A stretch of 64,000 nt of DNA from Pseudomonas cichorii (GCF_015471405.1 NZ_BLVZ01000002.1:397039-461038), one strand, 5' to 3'; positions 26,907 to 34,416 are shown, numbered from the stretch's first letter. Notes: generated from the sequence alone by a model not told the origin. Made by a program: numbers and translations.

Positions 26907-28678
26907 TCACCTCCTACGGCGCGTACCAGGGCGAGTGCCGGGCGAGCTGTTTCTGCAGGTGCGCTCAATTCGGCCTCAATGGCATTAAGTTGGTCTTGAG
27001 GAACACCTTCAGGGAATTTGCGCTGCAACCAGGCAAACGACTCGCCCGACCAGGTGGTGCCCAGGCGGGAGCGAAGTTGCTTCGCGGCTTCGACGTGGGT
27101 CAGTGGGGCCAGCTCAATCGAGGGCGCGTTGACGTTCATCGAAGTGCCGCGACGTGGCATGTACGAAGGCAGTAAAGTGTCGGTGACGTGTTTGTGCGGA
27201 TCGATCTGGCCACCAAACGGCACAGCCTTGGCCTTGCGTGCTGCCTCGGCCTCAGCTTCGCTATTGGTTCCGGTTGCAATTTGCTCCAGGACCTTGCGGG
27301 ACTGCTGAGCTGGCGTTTCGGCGTGGTGTTTGTGCTGTTCACCAATCGTGGCCGAGGTTTCAGCGAAGCCGAACTGGTCCACCCCAATCCTGTCGATCAC
27401 GTGGTAATGCTCACGCCCGTCATCACCTACCAGCACCGCGATGGCTGTGTCTTTGTCTCGCCAGCAATTGCGGGTGATCAGCAGTTGCTCGCCGACCATT
27501 ACGCCCGGCACCGTGCTGACATCAAATTGAGTGCCCCGAAAGTTCACGCGCAGAAGGTTGGTTACTTTGCGGGTTTCTGGCGTGCTGACGGCCAGCTCGC
27601 GGCAGACTTCGACGGCGGGAGCCAGGCGAAGCTGATCGGCGGTGATGAGTTGCCAGACGCCAAATCTGGTGCGTTGGGTGCGTGTATGGATAGAGGTTGC
27701 GTTGTAGTAGCGCATCCACTGGCCTGCCCAGCCGTTGATCTGTGCCAGGCTTTCAGCGGATTGGAGTTTGAGCGCGCTCTCGAACTCCCGCTCGACTATG
27801 TTGTGCGCTTGCTCGACTTGGCCCTTGGCGCGTGCGTTGCCGACCTGGTTGATCACCAGCTCAATGCTCATAGCCCGGCACAGGTTGCGGAAGATGCCAC
27901 TGGTCATTGCTGCGCCAGGGTCGGTCATCAGCATCCAGGGGACGCCGTGAAACGGATCTGCTGCGTGGCGCTTCTGCATGGCATTAATCAGCACCGTACA
28001 GAGGTTCTCGGCAGACTCAGCACCCAGAACGTATTCCAGGTACAGCGTACCGCTCGTGTGGTCTGTGATCACGTAGCGCCACAGTCGTTGGCGCTCGATC
28101 TTCTTCAGATTGCCCGGCTTGCCTTCGTAGAACTCCGACTGGCTCATGGCTCGCGCACCATCGTCCGCCAGATAGAACTGGGTCGAGATCGAGGCGTCGA
28201 TCTGCCAGACATGGTTTGGGTGCTTGCTCGCCAGGGAGACAGCCGGTGCATCTTGCAGAAGTTGTTCCGGGTGCAGTTTGTAAGTGCGAAGTGCGCGAGT
28301 AATGGCCCCGCAAGACAGCGGCTTAAACTCACCCGTCACTTCATCCACCCGACCGGCCAAAATCATGTTGTTGCTGCGTAGGCGCTCGACCGCACGCTCA
28401 ATGGTCGAGAGCTGTTTGTTGTTTGCACGGATGGACTCCAGCAGCATGGCCGAGATCAACCGTGCTTCCGCAACAGGCAACGCACTGTTACCAGCGTCGT
28501 TGCGGCGTTTGCGTGGTTTGATGTTCACGGAGACCTCCTTGAGCTTGCGCTGCAGGGTTTGCAGCGAGACGCCCATTTCAACGGCGCCGTCCTTGTAGAT
28601 CAGCGTGCGCTGGCCATGAGGCGCGCTTGCGGCACGCTGGGCGATCTGCACCAGTTGCTGGGTTTGAATGGGCGTCAT
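26903..28678 (-). CDS. MuA-like DDE transposase
   Basis: A 591-residue transposase. The N-terminal third is a DNA-binding region (GVSLQTLQRKLKEV). The RNase-H-like core has D161 (WQIDAS), D253 (LMTDPGAA) and E289 (GQVEQAHN), the DDE triad. A beta-barrel domain and a C-terminal region that should contact the B protein follow. It catalyses strand transfer for lysogeny and for replicative transposition. MuA is about 660 residues, so this is slightly shorter, as in B3-type phages. It is coupled to the B gene. Confidence 0.92.
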   Translation of the reverse strand: MTPIQTQQLVQIAQRAASAPHGQRTLIYKDGAVEMGVSLQTLQRKLKEVSVNIKPRKRRNDAGNSALPVAEARLISAMLLESIRANNKQLSTIERAVERLRSNNMILAGRVDEVTGEFKPLSCGAITRALRTYKLHPEQLLQDAPAVSLASKHPNHVWQIDASISTQFYLADDGARAMSQSEFYEGKPGNLKKIERQRLWRYVITDHTSGTLYLEYVLGAESAENLCTVLINAMQKRHAADPFHGVPWMLMTDPGAAMTSGIFRNLCRAMSIELVINQVGNARAKGQVEQAHNIVEREFESALKLQSAESLAQINGWAGQWMRYYNATSIHTRTQRTRFGVWQLITADQLRLAPAVEVCRELAVSTPETRKVTNLLRVNFRGTQFDVSTVPGVMVGEQLLITRNCWRDKDTAIAVLVGDDGREHYHVIDRIGVDQFGFAETSATIGEQHKHHAETPAQQSRKVLEQIATGTNSEAEAEAARKAKAVPFGGQIDPHKHVTDTLLPSYMPRRGTSMNVNAPSIELAPLTHVEAAKQLRSRLGTTWSGESFAWLQRKFPEGVPQDQLNAIEAELSAPAETARPALALVRAVGGE

Positions 28679-28681
28679 AGG

Positions 28682-29605
28682 TCAGGCCTGATCCATCCAG
28701 ACTGGAGCGCCTTCGAGCTTGGTCGGCAAGTGGAACTCGCTACGCACCTCGCCCAAGGTGATTTCCAGTTGACGTATTAAGCTGGCCTCGAATAGGAAGC
28801 GCTGGTCATCACTTTCGATCTGCAGTTCTGCGAGCTTGGAAAAGGCCTCGCGTATAGAGCCGCGAATGATGGCTTCTGCCTCATACGCAACTGCCGTGGC
28901 TTCTTTGCGAAGTTCAGTAATGGTTTCGCTGGCAGGCTGGGCCTGGATGCGTTTGCGCGTCTTCTCCAGTTCCTGACGTGTCTTGTCCAACTCGGCGGTC
29001 TTGGTGGCCATGACCTTGGACTGCGCCTCATAGTCAGCATTGGTCTCGTCCAGGCGCTGGGTCAGCGTTTCTTTATCTTTGGCGTGCTTGGCGATGATTT
29101 CCTCAGCAAGGTCCAAAAAGGCTTCCTTGTCGCCAGTCTCTGCTACCGCTATCAGAGCGGCCTGCGAGTCTTCAGGCAGGCGGCGGTATTGGCGCATTTC
29201 ACGGTAGCCGATGCCCATGCTGCTCATGCTTTCGAGAGCGGCCTCGCCAAACGAGCGAAGGTTGTGAATATCTTCATTGACTTTGGGGGCCGACGACCCC
29301 AGCAAGCTGCAGAACTCCTCCCAAGTCCCCTTCAAACCGCGACCGTCGCGGTCAAGCATTCCTGCCAGTGCCTGATAAAGCTTGTGTTCTTTGACGTGAG
29401 CCATCTTTGAAACCGCGACGGTCGCGGTGAACTTACCAATTGCATCGGCCATCTGTGCCTGACCCAGTAGCTGGTTGACCAGGTCACGTTCGTTGCTGTG
29501 AGTGCCAATCATCGAAGCCATCAGGTTCTGGCTGGTGGTCAAAGCTTCGGCATCGAGTGGAGCCAGTTCAACCTTCGGTGTTACATCCAGTTTTGTACGC
29601 GCCAT
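28682..29605 (-). CDS. Early phage protein with long coiled coil
   Basis: A 307-residue protein. The N-terminal half is helical (LVNQLLGQAQMADAIGKF, then YQALAGMLDRDGRGLKG). Residues 175-240 are a clear coiled coil (LTQRLDETNADYEAQSKVM...ELDKTRQELEKTRKRI). The layout recalls KfrA-like DNA-binding proteins, but I see no certain DNA-binding motif. The gene body carries two copies of the palindrome ACCGCGACNGTCGCGGT (see findings). The ribosome site is AAGGAAACC. It precedes the transposase in the early operon. Confidence 0.72.
   Translation of the reverse strand: MARTKLDVTPKVELAPLDAEALTTSQNLMASMIGTHSNERDLVNQLLGQAQMADAIGKFTATVAVSKMAHVKEHKLYQALAGMLDRDGRGLKGTWEEFCSLLGSSAPKVNEDIHNLRSFGEAALESMSSMGIGYREMRQYRRLPEDSQAALIAVAETGDKEAFLDLAEEIIAKHAKDKETLTQRLDETNADYEAQSKVMATKTAELDKTRQELEKTRKRIQAQPASETITELRKEATAVAYEAEAIIRGSIREAFSKLAELQIESDDQRFLFEASLIRQLEITLGEVRSEFHLPTKLEGAPVWMDQA
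29336..29428. repeat. Twin 17-bp palindromes inside an early gene
   Basis: ACCGCGACCGTCGCGGT at 29336-29352 and ACCGCGACGGTCGCGGT at 29412-29428: perfect 8-bp arms with a single variable centre base, 76 bp apart. They are read in different codon frames of the same gene, which argues for selection on the DNA. Confidence 0.8.
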
Positions 29606-29615
29606 CTTGGTTTCC

Positions 29616-29918
29616 TTAGTTCATCGAGCCAGCAGCGATGCGCTGGTTAATTTCCTGCATGCGGCCCTGCAGACGGGCCATGTGTTCGGCGTGAGCCTGG
29701 GCGATTTGCAACATGCCGACTGAATGCGCGAACCGTCCATTGTCCAGCTTGACTGCCAAGCCCTCTTCAATGAGGGTCTGCATGGCACGAGTAATGTTGC
29801 TGGGGCTGTCACCCGCCAGCTGAGCCAGCTCGGTGTTGCTAAGCCCAGTGATCGTGTGGCCCTTGAGGGCTTTCAAAACGCGCAGCACGCGTGCAGAGGC
29901 CGAGATCGACACGCTCAT
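29616..29918 (-). CDS. Winged-helix early regulator
   Basis: A 100-residue DNA-binding protein. SARVLRVLKALKGHTITGLSNTELAQLAGDSPSNITRAMQTLIEEGLAVKL... is an IclR/MarR-like winged helix with the recognition helix near SPSNITRAMQTL. The C-terminal helix may mediate dimers. ATG 29918 overlaps the upstream stop (ATGA). It probably regulates early transcription or assists transposition; target unknown. Confidence 0.75.
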   Translation of the reverse strand: MSVSISASARVLRVLKALKGHTITGLSNTELAQLAGDSPSNITRAMQTLIEEGLAVKLDNGRFAHSVGMLQIAQAHAEHMARLQGRMQEINQRIAAGSMN

Positions 29919-30394
29919 GGCTGATCTCCCAGTTCAAGTTGCGGAGTTTGGGTTTGGGCAACATTCCCGTTGTGCCAAGCAAGGGCTTCCATAGCGGCCT
30001 TGATTGCTGCAAGGGTGGGTTCTACTTCTGCGTTCTTTGAGTAGAAGGCCAGAAGCTTTCCGGCAGCGGCGGTCAGCAGTTCCTGAAGTGCTTGCGTGTC
30101 TTCCGCTGAACACTTGCGACCGGATGGCATTTCGATTGTCAGTCGCCCCGCGCTCGCGGCAATCCAGCGTGTGACATAGTCACAGCCACAGGCGCGCTCA
30201 AAGGGGCGGATGAGAGTCGCGGGCATGCGTCCGGTCTGAAACCACTTATAAAGAGCCCAGTGGTCGGCCAGCCCCATCTCAGCGGCAATTCGCTCGACGC
30301 TGAGTTTGTGCTGCTCACGAGCAAAGTCCTTGCATAGCTCAAGTGCATGACGGAGCGATGTGGGCTGGAGGTTCTTCCAGCGGCGTCGGCTCAT
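29915..30394 (-). CDS. Early regulatory DNA-binding protein
   Basis: A 159-residue protein, first of the contiguous leftward block. MSRRRWKNLQPTSLRHALELCKDF leads to a helix-turn-helix-like stretch (LSVERIAAEMGLADHWALYKWFQTGRMP) and the conserved segment RPFERACGCDYVTRWIAASAG. This resembles CII/CP76-like phage regulators, an assignment from general pattern only. ATG 30394 is used; an earlier GTG/TTG start is possible. It faces the small rightward gene at 30500 across a 105-bp control region. Confidence 0.68.
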   Translation of the reverse strand: MSRRRWKNLQPTSLRHALELCKDFAREQHKLSVERIAAEMGLADHWALYKWFQTGRMPATLIRPFERACGCDYVTRWIAASAGRLTIEMPSGRKCSAEDTQALQELLTAAAGKLLAFYSKNAEVEPTLAAIKAAMEALAWHNGNVAQTQTPQLELGDQP

Positions 30395-30445
30395 TGGAAT
30401 GCCCTCAAAACAGACACTTCCAAACAAAAAAGGGATTTGCGCCTA

Positions 30446-30460
30446 TGCAAAAGGTTTGCA
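30446..30460. promoter_or_regulatory. Palindromic operator in the early control region
   Basis: TGCAAAAGGTTTGCA (arms TGCAAA/TTTGCA, spacer AGG), flanked here by A and T, which extends the dyad to 17 bp. It lies between the divergent genes at 30394 and 30500. The same 15 bp recurs at 58450-58464, at the com start. It is likely a phage repressor or Cro-type binding site. Confidence 0.65.
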
Positions 30461-30499
30461 TCTACAGCAATCTTTTCAGGTAAATTGACATACGGAGTC

Positions 30500-30766
30500 A
30501 TGACAATGACCACGCAGGAGTTTGATGAGCTGGCTGGCCGCATTGAGGGCATTGCTCGCAGCGTGCTGATTCTCTCGGCAACCCTTCAACGGCAAGGCAT
30601 TCTTGACGAGCAAAAGCTGCAAGCTGATCTGAGAATTGCTGCTGAAAGACTGGGGCCAGACGTGCTTGGTCGGGCAGTTGTCGTACAGACGCTAGAGGAT
30701 ATGGCCGATCAGTTGCTGGCTGACTTTCGGTATTTGAAATCCCTCGAGCGTAATGAGCCCCGATGA
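30500..30766 (+). CDS. Small rightward early-region protein
   Basis: An 88-residue helical, acidic protein: TTQEFDELAGRIEGIARSVLILSATLQRQGIL... ending YLKSLERNEPR. No family recognised. ATG 30500 or 30506 could be the start; CGGAG at 30493 fits 30506 slightly better. It lies opposite the direction of the flanking early genes and converges with the Cro-like gene. Position in the switch region suggests a control or antagonistic role, which is inference. Confidence 0.55.
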   Translation: MTMTTQEFDELAGRIEGIARSVLILSATLQRQGILDEQKLQADLRIAAERLGPDVLGRAVVVQTLEDMADQLLADFRYLKSLERNEPR

Positions 30767-30811
30767 CTGGTCGGTTCATATCAAATCCATATGAGTTGTC
30801 CATTAGCGACC

Positions 30812-31024
30812 TCACGCAGCTAGCGAAATGGTTGGCTTCAAGCCGAGCTTGACGGCAATGTCATGGGCTTTGCCGTAATTGGCTTTAGCTTGGCCATTGA
30901 GGACGCGGTACACCTCGTTACGGGTGTAGCCGTTCTCGGTCGCCCACTCCGAGATGGTTTTGCCGGCCTGACGGAATTTTTCCTTCACCTGGTCGGCGGT
31001 TAGGGCTTTGGCATGGGTGGCCAT
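30812..31024 (-). CDS. Cro/Ner-like protein (BcepMu gp16 type)
   Basis: A 70-residue DNA-binding protein. ALTADQVKEKFRQAGKTISEW and ATENGYTRNEVYRVLNGQ, then KAHDIAVKLGLKP, match the BcepMu gp16-type family of small HTH phage proteins. ATG 31024 follows AGGAG. It is divergent from the repressor gene, the classic cro/cI arrangement, and likely represses the lysogeny promoter during lytic growth. Confidence 0.8.
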   Translation of the reverse strand: MATHAKALTADQVKEKFRQAGKTISEWATENGYTRNEVYRVLNGQAKANYGKAHDIAVKLGLKPTISLAA

Positions 31025-31041
31025 GGTGGTGGCTCCTGTGA

Positions 31042-31068
31042 TGCAAAGATGATTGCTGTTTGTGCAAA
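31042..31068. promoter_or_regulatory. Switch-region operator half-sites
   Basis: Two direct TGCAAA copies at 31042-31047 and 31063-31068, 21 bp apart (two helical turns), between the divergent Cro-like and repressor genes. They share the arm of the palindrome at 30446-30460. Confidence 0.5.
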
Positions 31069-31108
31069 TGATTATGTAAACATTAGTTCTCTTTATCAAG
31101 GGGTTTTT

Positions 31109-31546
31109 GTGTCCTTTTCTTCTCTTTCTGCTGATAGATTGAAGGCAGAGCGAGCGCGTCTAGGCCTGAATCAGGCCAGTGCTGCCTCCTTGTGCGGGGT
31201 TTCTCGCGAAATTTGGGGGCGGTATGAGCGTGGTACCACCGTGCCAGGTGGAGATGTATTGTTCTCTTTTGCTCAGGCTGGGGCGGATGTGCAATTCATC
31301 CTCACGGGATCGTCAAGTCCGGGCGATATTGCATCTGGGAGCTCAGATGATTTGGGGCAGATCAACATAGATCGGTTAGAGCGAATCACCGAGATGCTCG
31401 AAGCTGCTGCTCAACGGGCAGGACGAAAGTGGCCGGCCCGAAAGCTAGCGACGGTTGCAGCGGAAATTTACAACGCGGTTAGCGCTGATAAAGGACTGGA
31501 CGAGCCCCAGGTCGAACGAGTGTTGAAGTTAGTAGTGAATCGTTGA
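31109..31546 (+). CDS. Phage repressor, XRE-type HTH
   Basis: A 145-residue protein. LKAERARLGLNQASAASLCGVSREIWGRYERGTTVPGG is an XRE helix-turn-helix near residues 10-45. The C-terminal part is helical (RLERITEMLEAAAQRAG... ) and may form oligomers. There is no S24 peptidase domain, so RecA-driven self-cleavage is not expected. GTG 31109 with AAGGGG upstream is my choice; the frame is open further 5'. As the only rightward HTH gene beside a Cro-like gene, it is the best candidate for the lysogeny repressor. Confidence 0.72.
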   Translation: MSFSSLSADRLKAERARLGLNQASAASLCGVSREIWGRYERGTTVPGGDVLFSFAQAGADVQFILTGSSSPGDIASGSSDDLGQINIDRLERITEMLEAAAQRAGRKWPARKLATVAAEIYNAVSADKGLDEPQVERVLKLVVNR

Positions 31547-31563
31547 TGTGACGAAGGGGCTTT

Positions 31564-32052
31564 ATGCGGCGCGAAGATGAATTGATCTCCAGGCTATCGG
31601 ATAGACTTGATGAGGAAATTAAAAGCCTTCCTAAGGACGGTAAAGATCATGAGTTCATCATCAAGATCAAGGGCGATCATGGGAACATAAATTTAGGCAA
31701 ACAAACCTTTGAGATTCATTCTGGTGGTAAGCAAACTCCACCTCATGGTAGTGCTATGGCTCGAGAGTGTCCGCAATGTGGAAACATTGCTTGGCGATTT
31801 ACGCAGCTGTGCATGCATTGTGAATATGATTTACGTCTACACGACGAAATTGAAGAGGAGCAAGAGAGAAAACGCCAAAAAGATTTAGAAGACCTTCGGA
31901 TGCTAAAAATCTTTGGAGGGTGCGTTTTTATAGCGGTGTTTAGCTTTCTAGTGAAGGATTATCTACCCGAACCTTTGCAAGGCTGGTCATTGGGTATAAC
32001 ACTAGCCACCGGGTTTCTAGCGTTCTGTATCATGCAGAGCCCAAATAAATGA
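31564..32052 (+). CDS. Accessory membrane protein with zinc ribbon
   Basis: A 162-residue protein. Residues 1-60 are soluble; CPQCGNIAWRFTQLCMHC carries two CxxC pairs, a zinc ribbon. A charged helix (EIEEEQERKRQKDLEDL) leads to two C-terminal hydrophobic spans (GGCVFIAVFSFLV and GITLATGFLAFCIM). Base composition is more AT-rich than the late genes. AAGGGG precedes ATG 31564, 17 bp after the repressor stop, so it may be expressed in the lysogen. The layout fits lysogenic-conversion or exclusion proteins; no family recognised. Confidence 0.65.
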   Translation: MRREDELISRLSDRLDEEIKSLPKDGKDHEFIIKIKGDHGNINLGKQTFEIHSGGKQTPPHGSAMARECPQCGNIAWRFTQLCMHCEYDLRLHDEIEEEQERKRQKDLEDLRMLKIFGGCVFIAVFSFLVKDYLPEPLQGWSLGITLATGFLAFCIMQSPNK

Positions 32053-32103
32053 TCTCTACCTGAATCCAGAGGTCGTGTTAGTTCATCATCAAAGGAATGT
32101 ATT

Positions 32104-32520
32104 TTGAAAGCTTGTATCTTGGTTCTTCTCTCCCTACTTTCTGTATTCGCCAGAGCCGAAAACGTTGCGGAAAAACTTACTGAACTGAGCTTGGATAAAT
32201 CACTGAAAAGCAGTTCGCCAGAGGTTGAACGTACCCAAGCAGCACTCAAGAGAGGCATGACCGTTTGTAACTTTGAAAACGAAGAGAAGCTTGCCAACGT
32301 TGTATGGTTCATAACCAAGGCGATTCGTGAGAAAGGCCAGTACGCAGAGGCTACCGATATCATCGAAGGCGTGAATGCCATTCTTTTAGGCGCAAAGACC
32401 AAACAAGATTGCTCCGAATTGATGTCTCTGTATGCAGTGAACCGTATTGATGGAAATACACATTCGGATGCTGTCGCCGGTGGCCGAGGTGTATACCGTT
32501 CAATGGGAATCGTAAAGTGA
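32104..32520 (+). CDS. Accessory secreted protein
   Basis: A 138-residue protein with a signal peptide MKACILVLLSLLSVFARA cut before ENVAEK, giving a mature periplasmic protein of about 120 residues with two cysteines. TTG 32104 is chosen: AAAGGA lies 8 bases upstream and the signal peptide begins there. The DNA is AT-richer than flanking genes. It follows the zinc-ribbon membrane gene and precedes the first late promoter element, a typical site for morons. No family recognised. Confidence 0.65.
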   Translation: MKACILVLLSLLSVFARAENVAEKLTELSLDKSLKSSSPEVERTQAALKRGMTVCNFENEEKLANVVWFITKAIREKGQYAEATDIIEGVNAILLGAKTKQDCSELMSLYAVNRIDGNTHSDAVAGGRGVYRSMGIVK

Positions 32521-32545
32521 TTACATAGAGATGTCTTTCCGCCAT

Positions 32546-32568
32546 CTCTTTAAACCGGATTAAAAGCC
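32546..32568 (+). promoter_or_regulatory. Late operon element, copy 1
   Basis: CTTTAAA-CCGGA-TTAAAAG, an imperfect dyad preceded by CT. The same pattern occurs at 40168-40190 and 45779-45801, each 60-90 bp before an operon's first gene. Here it precedes the lysis/packaging operon. It is a probable activator-dependent promoter site, perhaps for the Mor-like protein. Confidence 0.65.
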
Positions 32569-32577
32569 CTCCTGCAC

Positions 32578-32601
32578 CACGCCGCCGATCATGGCGGCGT
32601 G
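32578..32601 (+). other. Leader hairpin before the lysin gene
   Basis: A 9-bp perfect stem CACGCCGCC with loop GATCAT, 10 bp after late element copy 1 and 53 bp before the lysin start. No T-run follows, so an mRNA 5' structure is more likely than a terminator. Confidence 0.55.
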
Positions 32602-32653
32602 TTCGTTTCTGGCATCCGCATCCTGCGGCGCCGAACAACGGCAGGAGGCGTAT

Positions 32654-33145
32654 ATGCGACCCAATCCCCGTGGCATCCGCAATTTTAACCCCGGCAACAT
32701 CCGTCACGCGAAAGGCGTGCGCTGGCAGGGCCAGGCGGCTAGTCAAGCTGACACCGACTTCGTCCAGTTCACCGACCCTCGATGGGGCATCCGCGCCATC
32801 GCCCGTGTCCTGATCACGTACCAGGACAAACGCCGCGCCGCTGACGGCAGCCGGATTGACACCGTCCGCGAGATCATCGAGCGCTGGGCACCACCGAACG
32901 AGAACAACACCGAGGCCTACGTCATCAGCGTGGCTGGTGTGCTGCAGATCGGCCCCAATGACGAAACCATTGATGTCTACGACTACGCCACCATGCGCAC
33001 GCTTGTGATGGCCATCGTTCGTCATGAGAACGGCACCGGCTCCCTGCCTGGCGGCCAATGGTATGGCGATAACGTCATCAAAGAAGGCCTGGCGTTGGCT
33101 GGGGTTGTCCCTGATGCAGTTCACGGTCGGGGTATTGCAGCATGA
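32654..33145 (+). CDS. Phage lysin/peptidoglycan-degrading protein
   Basis: A 163-residue protein. MRPNPRGIRNFNPGNIRHA followed by DTDFVQFTDPRWGIRAIARVL is the pattern of the P5-like structural/lytic proteins of Pseudomonas phages, with the GIRNxNPGNIR motif near a likely catalytic region. In this place, next to holin and Rz/Rz1, it is the endolysin. AGGAGG lies just before ATG 32654. Confidence 0.8.
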   Translation: MRPNPRGIRNFNPGNIRHAKGVRWQGQAASQADTDFVQFTDPRWGIRAIARVLITYQDKRRAADGSRIDTVREIIERWAPPNENNTEAYVISVAGVLQIGPNDETIDVYDYATMRTLVMAIVRHENGTGSLPGGQWYGDNVIKEGLALAGVVPDAVHGRGIAA

Positions 33146-33357
33146 AGCTGATCCCCCAATGGCGCCGCTGCTATCGCTTGTACAGCGTTCAGTTGGGTCT
33201 GTTCATTGCCGTGTTCGGCTTTGTACAGGCCAACCTGTTACCGATGTGGCAAGCCGAGCTGTCGCCCACTGCGTATGCGGTGGCGAATAGCGTGCTGGCC
33301 GGGCTGCTGTTCCTAGTGCGCCTGATCAAGCAAGGCCCAGACCAGGAGATCGTCTGA
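33142..33357 (+). CDS. Holin-like membrane protein
   Basis: A 71-residue protein with two hydrophobic segments (LYSVQLGLFIAVFGFV and AYAVANSVLAGLLFLVRL), a charged N-terminus (MKLIPQWRRCYR) and a short polar tail. Size and topology fit a class II holin of the DUF7940 kind. It overlaps the lysin gene by 4 bp (ATGA) and the next start by 1 bp. Confidence 0.75.
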   Translation: MKLIPQWRRCYRLYSVQLGLFIAVFGFVQANLLPMWQAELSPTAYAVANSVLAGLLFLVRLIKQGPDQEIV

Positions 33358-33587
33358 TGCGGCTACTGCGTTTCGCATTTTCGCGCATCTGCCGCTGGTT
33401 TCCACGGCTCTGCGTTGCTCCTAACCGGTTGGCTTGCACGACTGGAGTCAGCTCACCTGGTCGTTGGGGGCATCGTTCTCCGCTGCCCCAATACCGGCTC
33501 GGCAAGACAGGGGTGTCCACCGCCAAGCGGCGCTCCCGAAAAATGCGGTTCTGGTGTGGGAATGGAGGTGGTTATGGGCGTCGCTGA
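33357..33587 (+). CDS. Small basic protein in the lysis cassette (uncertain)
   Basis: A 76-residue very basic, cysteine-containing frame (MRLLRFAFSRICRWFPRLCVAPNR...). AGGAG lies 9 bases before ATG 33357, which overlaps the holin stop (TGATG), and its end overlaps the Rz start by 14 bp. Otherwise there would be a 216-bp gap within a compact cassette. No family recognised; the composition is also what an arbitrary frame in GC-rich DNA gives, so confidence is limited. Confidence 0.4.
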   Translation: MRLLRFAFSRICRWFPRLCVAPNRLACTTGVSSPGRWGHRSPLPQYRLGKTGVSTAKRRSRKMRFWCGNGGGYGRR

Positions 33588-34185
33588 GATTCTGAAATGG
33601 CTGCTGGATCGCTGGCAGATCCTGCTTGTTGTTGCCGCTCTTGCGATTGCGTATGTCCACGGCCAGCAGCAGTGGTCCAGTGGTTACGAGCAGGCTGAAG
33701 CCAAAGGAACTGCTGCGCTGGCCCAGTTGAAACAGCATTACGCCGAGCAGGCCTTGGCGGTTGCCAAAAAGAGCAACAGCGATCTGCAACTGCAGGTCAA
33801 CCGCGCTCAGGCCGCTGAAGAAACCTTGTTCTCCCAGTACACGGTACATGCTGACGAAGTGCAGCAACTCAAGGAGCGGATCGCCCATGTCACCTCTCAG
33901 TACAAACCCGAGCCGAGCGCTGCTGCTCGGCCTGTTCCTCATTGCGTGTTTACTGCTGGCTGGCTGCGCGACTACAACGCCGCCCTTGGTGTGCCCGCCG
34001 CCAGTTCAACTGCCGCTGCCGGTACTGCTGCAGAAGCGACCAGCGCCGCCTCCAGCACTGACGCCGAACTACTGGAAAGCGGCGTCACCCCAGCAGACAT
34101 TCTTGCTCACGCCCAGGATTACGGACGTTGGGCCAGAGACAATCTGGCTCAACTCAACTCGCTACTCGACCTGCAAAAGGACTGA
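33574..34185 (+). CDS. Inner-membrane spanin (Rz-like)
   Basis: A 203-residue type II membrane protein: a single span (WQILLVVAALAIAYVHG) near residues 15-32 and a periplasmic coiled coil (QAEAKGTAALAQLKQHYAEQALAVAKKSNSDLQLQ). The tail is Ala/Ser-rich. ATG 33574 is used because GGAGGTG lies just upstream; the frame is open to 33415. It works with the outer-membrane lipoprotein encoded inside it to fuse the two membranes at lysis. Confidence 0.8.
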   Translation: MGVAEILKWLLDRWQILLVVAALAIAYVHGQQQWSSGYEQAEAKGTAALAQLKQHYAEQALAVAKKSNSDLQLQVNRAQAAEETLFSQYTVHADEVQQLKERIAHVTSQYKPEPSAAARPVPHCVFTAGWLRDYNAALGVPAASSTAAAGTAAEATSAASSTDAELLESGVTPADILAHAQDYGRWARDNLAQLNSLLDLQKD

Positions 34186-34204
34186 CCCTGCATGGATTTT
34201 GTAG
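33887..34204 (+). CDS. Outer-membrane spanin lipoprotein (Rz1-like), nested
   Basis: A 105-residue lipoprotein in another frame within the Rz gene, extending 19 bp past its stop. Signal RALLLGLFLIACLLLAGC ends in a lipobox, and the mature part starts ATTTPPLVCPPPVQLPLP, the proline-rich region typical of Rz1. ATG 33887 lies 10 bases after AAGGAG. Overlapping Rz/Rz1 genes are normal in phages. Confidence 0.82.
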   Translation: MSPLSTNPSRALLLGLFLIACLLLAGCATTTPPLVCPPPVQLPLPVLLQKRPAPPPALTPNYWKAASPQQTFLLTPRITDVGPETIWLNSTRYSTCKRTDPAWIL

Positions 34205-34416
34205 AACCCGTCATGGATGACGAAGAAGCGGTTGCAGGGCTGTATGCACGCCGCAGTGGTTTGCAGCACAGATCCGGCAACTCGGGGTATCGGTGCGAAG
34301 ACTGTGGCGATGCAATTCCCGAGGACAGACGCCAGGCCGAGCCTGGCACTCAACACTGCGCAGACTGTAAAGACACTCTGCAATTTTTGATGAATGAGGC
34401 CTGTGATGACCTTTGA
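34192..34416 (+). CDS. TraR/DksA-type zinc-finger protein
   Basis: A 74-residue protein. The N-terminus is an acidic helix with the DDEEA motif region (VMDDEEAVAGLYARR), followed by YRCEDCGDAIPEDRR...HCADC, a four-cysteine zinc finger as in TraR. Phage members bind RNA polymerase through the secondary channel and alter transcription. It overlaps the Rz1 end by 13 bp and the next gene by 11 bp. Confidence 0.82.
   Translation: MDFVEPVMDDEEAVAGLYARRSGLQHRSGNSGYRCEDCGDAIPEDRRQAEPGTQHCADCKDTLQFLMNEACDDL

Noticed and set aside
27188..28381. A 397-codon plus-strand frame over the transposase
   Set aside because: The DDE transposase on the other strand fully explains the region.
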